A DNA stretch of 9,236 nt from Gammaproteobacteria bacterium GWE2_37_16 (GTDB taxonomy: Bacteria; Pseudomonadota; Gammaproteobacteria; UBA9339), in assembly GCA_001801285.1 (NCBI GenBank), contig MGXG01000042.1, forward strand, positions 1 through 9,236, in the 5' to 3' direction. Of this stretch, positions 7,801-9,236 are shown piece after piece; position 1 is the first letter of the stretch, and each line of letters opens with the position of its first letter. Below the pieces are notes generated by a model. It had not been told where the DNA came from. It did no database searches and saw only the letters and a program-made list of their open reading frames with translations. The position numbers and the translations under genes were made by a program.

Positions 7801-8673
7801 GCTCAGGGATTAAACTATCTGCATACAAGACATGTGGTGCATCGTGATATTAAAAGTTTAAATATTTTAATTTTCCCTGGATTGGTGCCCAAAATAATAG
7901 ATTTTGGTTTTGCTCATTATTTTGTTTTTGGTAATAAGGAATTAACCCCTGAGGAATTAAGAGTTGGTTCTACTCATTGGGTTGCTCCGGAAATACTCAA
8001 GGGGGATAAAGTTGAACCTTACGCTTGTGATGTGTATGCTTTCGGCATAGTGATGTGGGAGATAATATCATGTTTATTACCTTATCAGGATATTCCGCCA
8101 AGGCAAATACAAAATCATGTAATGCAGGGAGGAAGACCAGCAATTCCTGACTCAGTGCCAACAGAACTCGCTAAGATTATTACGAGCTGTTGGTCGGGGA
8201 ATCCAAAGGAGCGTCCACGGATGAATGAAGTGATAAGAGTTATAGCTAGAGTTTTAGAAGAAATAAATGCACATCAAAATGCTCCTGCGCCACGTTTGGA
8301 TGCACCAATACCCCTGCAACAGCCATCCATATTAGATGCTTCAGTGTCAGTATTGCAGCCGCATAAACCGCGACCATCCTCTAAACCCCAAGCTCATCCA
8401 CGGCAACAGGTCCCTTTATCACCTTTACCCTCTGGTTCGTCAGTGCAGATGTCGACAGCAAAACCAAGCCGAAGAATAAAGCGTCAGTCGTTACTAGGAT
8501 TGAATTTTCTTCAAGCGATGTCTAATTCAACAGAGCTTCCACTTCCACCTGTTCCATCTAGACTATCTAATCCAGGTGGACGAAGCGCATTTTTTGCCCA
8601 ATCTCCATCCCAACTAGAAATGCAGGTGATGACATCTCAGCATATTATAAGTGCGCACTCTGTATTGCCTTGA
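1801..8673 (+). CDS. Giant receptor-like TKL protein kinase with LamG and cadherin-like repeats (2290 aa)
   Basis: One open frame of 2290 residues. Order of parts: residues 1-36 hydrophilic; 37-58 hydrophobic signal-anchor helix preceded by Lys36/Lys40; 179-380 and 386-604 two LamG/concanavalin-like domains; 605-702 linker with several Cys; 703-1593 four tandem units of 222-223 residues; 1594-1720 and 1721-1810 two divergent cadherin-like modules; about 1820-1843 second membrane helix followed by RKSVTRRR; about 1886-2157 protein kinase; 2158-2290 Pro-rich tail. The kinase has all usual catalytic residues, so it should phosphorylate Ser/Thr. The charge pattern predicts cytoplasmic N-terminus, large extracytoplasmic region and cytoplasmic kinase, the layout of a eukaryotic receptor kinase. 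Bacterial Hanks kinases usually have PASTA or similar ectodomains, so LamG plus cadherin-like repeats is unusual. It is transcribed apart from rplQ, with which it shows no functional link. Ligand, substrates and cellular site are unknown; secretion into a host is an alternative. Confidence 0.9.
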   Translation: MAILSPQKITFADPESQRTIPVSSNAPVASNSSWWKSLAKCLIILPVLPLAYFAGHLLQGWFGRSGSGSQPNFSSVKSDSSFETNQHELAVREEGNLNAYASSGSVTHVIASIAPSSLIDINSFDDGLPTFPTAATITAMGTAQNEKSITREEGVKQSNFITKVKSVHSPHFSANSLTDGLVASYLFKCNTIDESGNGNDGIAYNATYVSDQFGNPNSALHFDGLSTYVALGNLIQSQSFTFAMWIKTNTTQVDFATIIDNYHNNTINWSIEQNGSSNKNIYNYGYAGMGLSIDLSSNELSWQHIAVTNDGTLISVYQNGQLVGSQTRGLVNYYSPSLCLGAWCYGGIVFDDYRFWHGDMSDVRIYNRTLAAQAITSLYTQPALPDGTVIHYNFAGNVNGQNGVRDSSGFNNFANATNIDFSATDRFGHAYSAAGFPNSVADPALNPVITIPYSQQIYGMEANSRLSFSVWIYVNQMYPYGAPTFPIIDGNNYHWLLEVGANQEVCFSFTGDSGDYACSSNYHIQTLSWYHIVLTYSFPGTYNVLVNGNIVLSGTAGEVLPITNVPIYVGYGPTEAHEWANGKIADVRFYNYILTDTQISALRAPYPTVNNFPINQGGTGFLTTTDLYASFDASLISSQVSVTFSNLTHISLNPLTATLANLNLQYAHDCSQFSPTAMVTFCDPFTCGIPFPLSVSYTSISPTINTVLASQTSCCNAAIGQSYNFIFNADTFTGPCVTFIYTATLADGSSLPTWLTFNPTTRTFSGTPNAASQIGNLNLKVTATDFSSASVADTFNLNVIGTLSATNTVAPISYTEDTEYNLADIVITTPSLTVTTQLTLSNPVLGALSTATSGAVTSTYSSTTGIWQASGAKADVNTLLAGLKFHPALNKHDNFSVAVSITDGYGQVLTSTISATGIAVNDPPVVSTPIQSQIACCATSIGNAYSFSFAENTFTDIDGDALTYTATKADGSSLPTWLTFTPTTRTFSGTPNAASQIGNLNLKVTAIDSSSASVADTFNLNIIGTLSATNTTAPISYTEDTEYNLADIVITTPSPTVTAQLILNDPAAGILTTATYGAVTSFYNAATGAWFATGNKDNINTLLANLKYQPALHYHNAFSIAVSVVDSFGQNYTSIINAIGTSLTYAPVVTKNIAYQASCCVALIGENYEFTFASDSFIDPHGGTLTYTATQTNGSPLPACLNFNALTRTFTGIPNNANLIGNLNLKVTATNPESQSTSSIFSLNIAKTLSATNTAVIINYIEDTVCNLTPIIIATPSPTVAIQLTLSSSAVGALSTTTYGSITSTYNPTTGIWQASGTKADVNTLLADLKFNPVSNKYDNFSIAVSITDGYGQVLSSIINATGIAVNDPPMVNLPLQSQTACCNANIGSIYTFTFAPDTFTDVDQDVLTYTATQANGALLPVWLSFNPVIRAFSGTPYNASVIGDLSIKVTASDPGGASAYSIFSLQIAKTLFATNTDVAFIYTEDITQNLAPIAITTPSSSTAIQLTLSNKAAGKLSIATSGAVTSTYDQLTGVWRASGVPANVNALLATLQYLPSSNFNAAFSIAVNIADNYGQTITSTITVFGIAVDDPPELILPIQLYNYTKGDAPLLIAPNLTLTDADSTFLTSAVVSISNGFVPGDQLFATSVVGITLAQDLQHGTLTMVGLKAPTFYEQVLRTLTFQNIQYNRQHTKEITLEVSDQTSSNYPVAITINYQVVKMPPTFLTLISTYNTTVGRLMELDVACEDPNGDPLVATATNAPTWLNLALINSIMKLSGTAQMPPGTYAMQLTISNGVFNTSQALRLSVNQPIDRPDNNPIFYIVGAAGGGILLIGSIMGLLIRKSVTRRRLAQNSLYNIDTEITLERNKSCPQLVPSFEIRSGFVEYLKIIGKGSYAEVHKVKLLEHGNMIVALKKLKFLPTWSIKDKNDAISEFHTEVGLLRSLPHPNIISVYGCINNTSTSTYALAMEFTPEGSLDVFLRKNGKSLDLKQKLQIIMGIAQGLNYLHTRHVVHRDIKSLNILIFPGLVPKIIDFGFAHYFVFGNKELTPEELRVGSTHWVAPEILKGDKVEPYACDVYAFGIVMWEIISCLLPYQDIPPRQIQNHVMQGGRPAIPDSVPTELAKIITSCWSGNPKERPRMNEVIRVIARVLEEINAHQNAPAPRLDAPIPLQQPSILDASVSVLQPHKPRPSSKPQAHPRQQVPLSPLPSGSSVQMSTAKPSRRIKRQSLLGLNFLQAMSNSTELPLPPVPSRLSNPGGRSAFFAQSPSQLEMQVMTSQHIISAHSVLP
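1909..1974 (+). other. N-terminal signal-anchor membrane helix of the giant kinase
   Basis: Residues 37-58 form a hydrophobic stretch (LIILPVLPLAYFAGHLL core) preceded by Lys36 and Lys40 and followed by a Gly/Ser-rich linker with Arg64. The 36-residue hydrophilic lead and the lack of a clear A-x-A cleavage site favour an uncleaved anchor with the N-terminus inside over a cleaved signal peptide. Confidence 0.7.
2335..2940 (+). other. LamG/concanavalin-like domain 1
   Basis: Residues 179-380. The start DGLVASYLF followed by DESGNGNDG is the classic opening of the bacterial LamG-like jelly roll (Laminin_G_3 type). Further marks are ALHFDG..YV, FTFAMWIKT, the WQHIAVTNDGT..VYQNGQLVG strand pair and the closing DVRIYNRTL. 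These folds commonly bind glycans or other surface ligands, often with Ca2+. Confidence 0.85.
2956..3612 (+). other. LamG/concanavalin-like domain 2
   Basis: Residues 386-604, directly after domain 1. It repeats the scheme: DGTVIHYNFAGN, RDSSGFNNFANA, LSFSVWIYVN, WYHIVLTYS..YNVLVNGNIV and the closing DVRFYNYILTDTQI. It is diverged from domain 1, so the pair is an old duplication or two separate acquisitions. Confidence 0.82.
3613..3906 (+). other. Linker of unrecognised fold between LamG 2 and the repeat array
   Basis: Residues 605-702. It is Thr/Ser/Leu-rich and holds three closely placed Cys (CSQF, FCDP, TCGI), which could form disulfides outside the cytoplasm. No family is recognised. Confidence 0.4.
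4036..4320 (+). repeat. Unit 1 copy of a near-identical DNA segment (pairs with 4705-4989)
   Basis: By hand alignment, 4036-4320 and 4705-4989 differ at 15 of 285 positions (about 95% identity) with no gaps and an offset of 669. Directly 3' the two copies diverge sharply. This is far closer than other unit pairs and points to recent duplication or gene conversion. Confidence 0.85.
4705..4989 (+). repeat. Unit 2 copy of the near-identical DNA segment
   Basis: Partner of 4036-4320. It covers the second half of the A module and the first third of the B module. Confidence 0.85.
6580..7230 (+). other. Two divergent membrane-proximal cadherin-like modules
   Basis: Residues 1594-1720 contain TLTDADST, AVVSISNGF.PGDQLF and LRTLTFQNIQY, as in modules of large bacterial adhesins. 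Residues 1721-1810 hold a last A-like module: PPTFLT, EDPNGDPL, APTWLNL, LSGTAQMPPGTY, LTISNG. They lack the Cys-Cys opening of units 1-4 and do not match them in length. Confidence 0.65.
7258..7329 (+). other. Second membrane helix of the giant kinase
   Basis: Residues about 1820-1843 (FYIVGAAGGGILLIGSIMG core) form a Gly-rich hydrophobic helix. RKSVTRRR follows directly, a strong positive stop-transfer signal that places the kinase in the cytoplasm (or host cytosol). GxxxG-like spacing could favour helix dimerisation. Confidence 0.88.
7456..8271 (+). other. TKL-type protein kinase domain
   Basis: Residues about 1886-2157. Visible motifs: Gly-rich loop GKGSYAEV (1892-1899), VALKKL with ATP-binding Lys1915, alpha-C Glu1938 in FHTEVGLL, HPNI, catalytic loop HRDIKSLNIL (Asp2016, Lys2018, Asn2021), DFG at 2034-2036, GSTHWVAPE with APE at 2062-2064, DVYAFGIVMWE and CWSGNPKERP with Arg2138. 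The HRDIKxxN and GS..W.APE forms indicate Ser/Thr specificity. DVYAFGIVMWE and CW...P..RP are marks of the TKL group, close to the tyrosine kinases, rather than of the usual PknB-type bacterial kinases. All catalytic residues are present. Confidence 0.93.
8272..8670 (+). other. Pro-rich C-terminal tail of the giant kinase
   Basis: Residues 2158-2290, probably disordered. It holds several Pro clusters, a PPVPSR motif (2249-2254, matching PxxPxR, the class II SH3-ligand pattern) and RRIKRQS (2224-2230, a basophilic phosphosite pattern). Such short motifs occur by chance; any function is inference. Confidence 0.6.
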
Positions 8674-8891
8674 TTTTAAAGTAAAGATTAATATTCTCCA
8701 CTTCTATTCGTTGTGTCCACTAAATTGTATCAAGAGCAAACAAGCTCGAAAAAGGGAAATTGAAAGATATATCACATTATTTTCACCATTTTTTGTTTAC
8801 AGTTAAGCATTCCTTTAGTTAATTTCATATTGCCATAACATTGGTGTGTTAAATTTGACTTTTATTGACCTAATAAAATAATGGTGATGAT
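8674..8891 (+). promoter_or_regulatory. Spacer with possible promoter of the next gene
   Basis: No gene is seen here. The best promoter-like pairs are TTTACA (8796-8801) with TTAATT (8819-8824) at 17 bases, and an isolated TTGACT at 8855-8860 without a well-spaced -10. No convincing intrinsic terminator follows the kinase gene: GAGC/GCTC at 8734-8747 is short and followed by A rather than T, and the T-run at 8789-8794 has only a weak upstream stem. Read-through into the next gene is therefore possible. Confidence 0.25.
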
Positions 8892-9236
8892 ATGCCTAAT
8901 GACAAAATTAAAACACGACAACCTCGTCGTCAGCCAGGAGATGTGATACTTTTCATACCTTTGCCTCAAGTGCAATCTGGAGCAATTATGCCTAACGTTA
9001 ATCAGGCAGTTCCGGAATTACCTAAGCATTCTATATTGTTTCCTCGTAAGAAAAAGGATTTAGTGGTTGCTCCATTGCGGGCACCATCTCAAAATGGACC
9101 TTCTGGACAATTACCGAGCAACACAACAGATTCAAATATTTCATTTTTTGGTGCAACTGTATGGTCAACCTCCATGGGCGGTGATGGAAATACCCCATTG
9201 CATCCGCCTATTCGCGGTATTTGTCAAGAAAGTTGT
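8892..9236 (+). CDS. Unrecognised Pro-rich basic protein, N-terminal 115 codons only
   Basis: The frame opens at ATG 8892 (MPNDKIKTRQPRRQPGD) and is still open at the window end, so the 3' part is missing. GGTGAT at 8883-8888, three bases before the ATG, matches the 3' part of the full Shine-Dalgarno consensus and supports this start. The visible 115 residues are rich in Pro, Gln, Asn, Ser and basic residues (QPRRQP, FPRKKKD), with no signal peptide or membrane helix, and look mostly disordered. DGNTPLHPP near the end recalls the ankyrin TPLH motif, but the following PP does not fit. The Pro-rich style resembles the tail of the upstream kinase, and the genes have the same orientation with a 218-bp gap. 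A functional link is possible but unproven. No family is recognised. Confidence 0.7.
   Translation, partial: MPNDKIKTRQPRRQPGDVILFIPLPQVQSGAIMPNVNQAVPELPKHSILFPRKKKDLVVAPLRAPSQNGPSGQLPSNTTDSNISFFGATVWSTSMGGDGNTPLHPPIRGICQESC

Noticed and set aside
1801..8673. Fusion by frameshift or assembly error of an adhesin gene and a kinase gene
   Set aside because: The frame is continuous. The join between ectodomain and kinase passes through a well-formed membrane helix with a basic stop-transfer, as expected for a true single-pass receptor.
8734..8747. GAGC/GCTC hairpin as terminator of the kinase gene
   Set aside because: Only a 4-bp stem, and it is followed by an A-run rather than a T-run.
8881..8946. 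21-codon frame starting at ATG 8881, overlapping the start of the last gene
   Set aside because: It is very short and lies in another frame; its first bases are better explained as the GGTGAT ribosome binding site of the ATG at 8892.
9165..9210. Ankyrin repeat from the DGNTPLH string
   Set aside because: One motif only, followed by PP instead of the LAA helix residues of ankyrin, and the gene is cut by the window end.

Overview
The window looks like chromosomal DNA of a low-GC gammaproteobacterium. RpoA and L17 read as gammaproteobacterial and lie in the standard order at the end of the ribosomal alpha operon. The AT-rich composition and a very large eukaryote-like receptor kinase fit a host- or amoeba-associated lineage such as Legionellales, Coxiellaceae or Berkiella-like bacteria. 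That placement is inference; no database search was possible.

Layout, all on the + strand. (1) Positions 1-1108 hold the 3' three quarters or more of rpoA (RNA polymerase alpha), with an unusual Lys/Glu-rich C-terminal extension of about 95 residues. (2) Positions 1168-1545 hold complete rplQ (ribosomal protein L17). (3) Two consecutive hairpins at 1539-1606, the second a classical intrinsic terminator, close the operon. (4) Positions 1607-1800 are a regulatory gap with an inverted repeat, an 18-codon mini-ORF of doubtful status, a plausible promoter and a good ribosome binding site. (5) Positions 1801-8673 encode one uninterrupted protein of 2290 residues. In order it has a short N-terminal segment, a signal-anchor helix, two LamG/concanavalin-like domains, a Cys-containing linker, four tandem units of 222-223 residues (each a dystroglycan-type cadherin-like module plus a second beta-sandwich-like module), two further divergent modules, a second membrane helix, an apparently intact TKL-type protein kinase domain and a Pro-rich tail. 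(6) Positions 8674-8891 are a spacer with only weak promoter signals. (7) Positions 8892-9236 are the start of another Pro-rich, basic protein that runs off the window.

rpoA and rplQ are housekeeping genes. The 2290-residue protein is the unusual part. Its order (adhesive ectodomain, one membrane helix, cytoplasmic TKL kinase) is that of a eukaryotic or amoebal receptor kinase, here in a bacterial genome directly after the alpha operon. It may be a bacterial surface or periplasmic sensor kinase, or a protein delivered to host membranes; the sequence alone does not decide. The repeat array shows internal duplication or gene conversion, a sign of ongoing change in the ectodomain.
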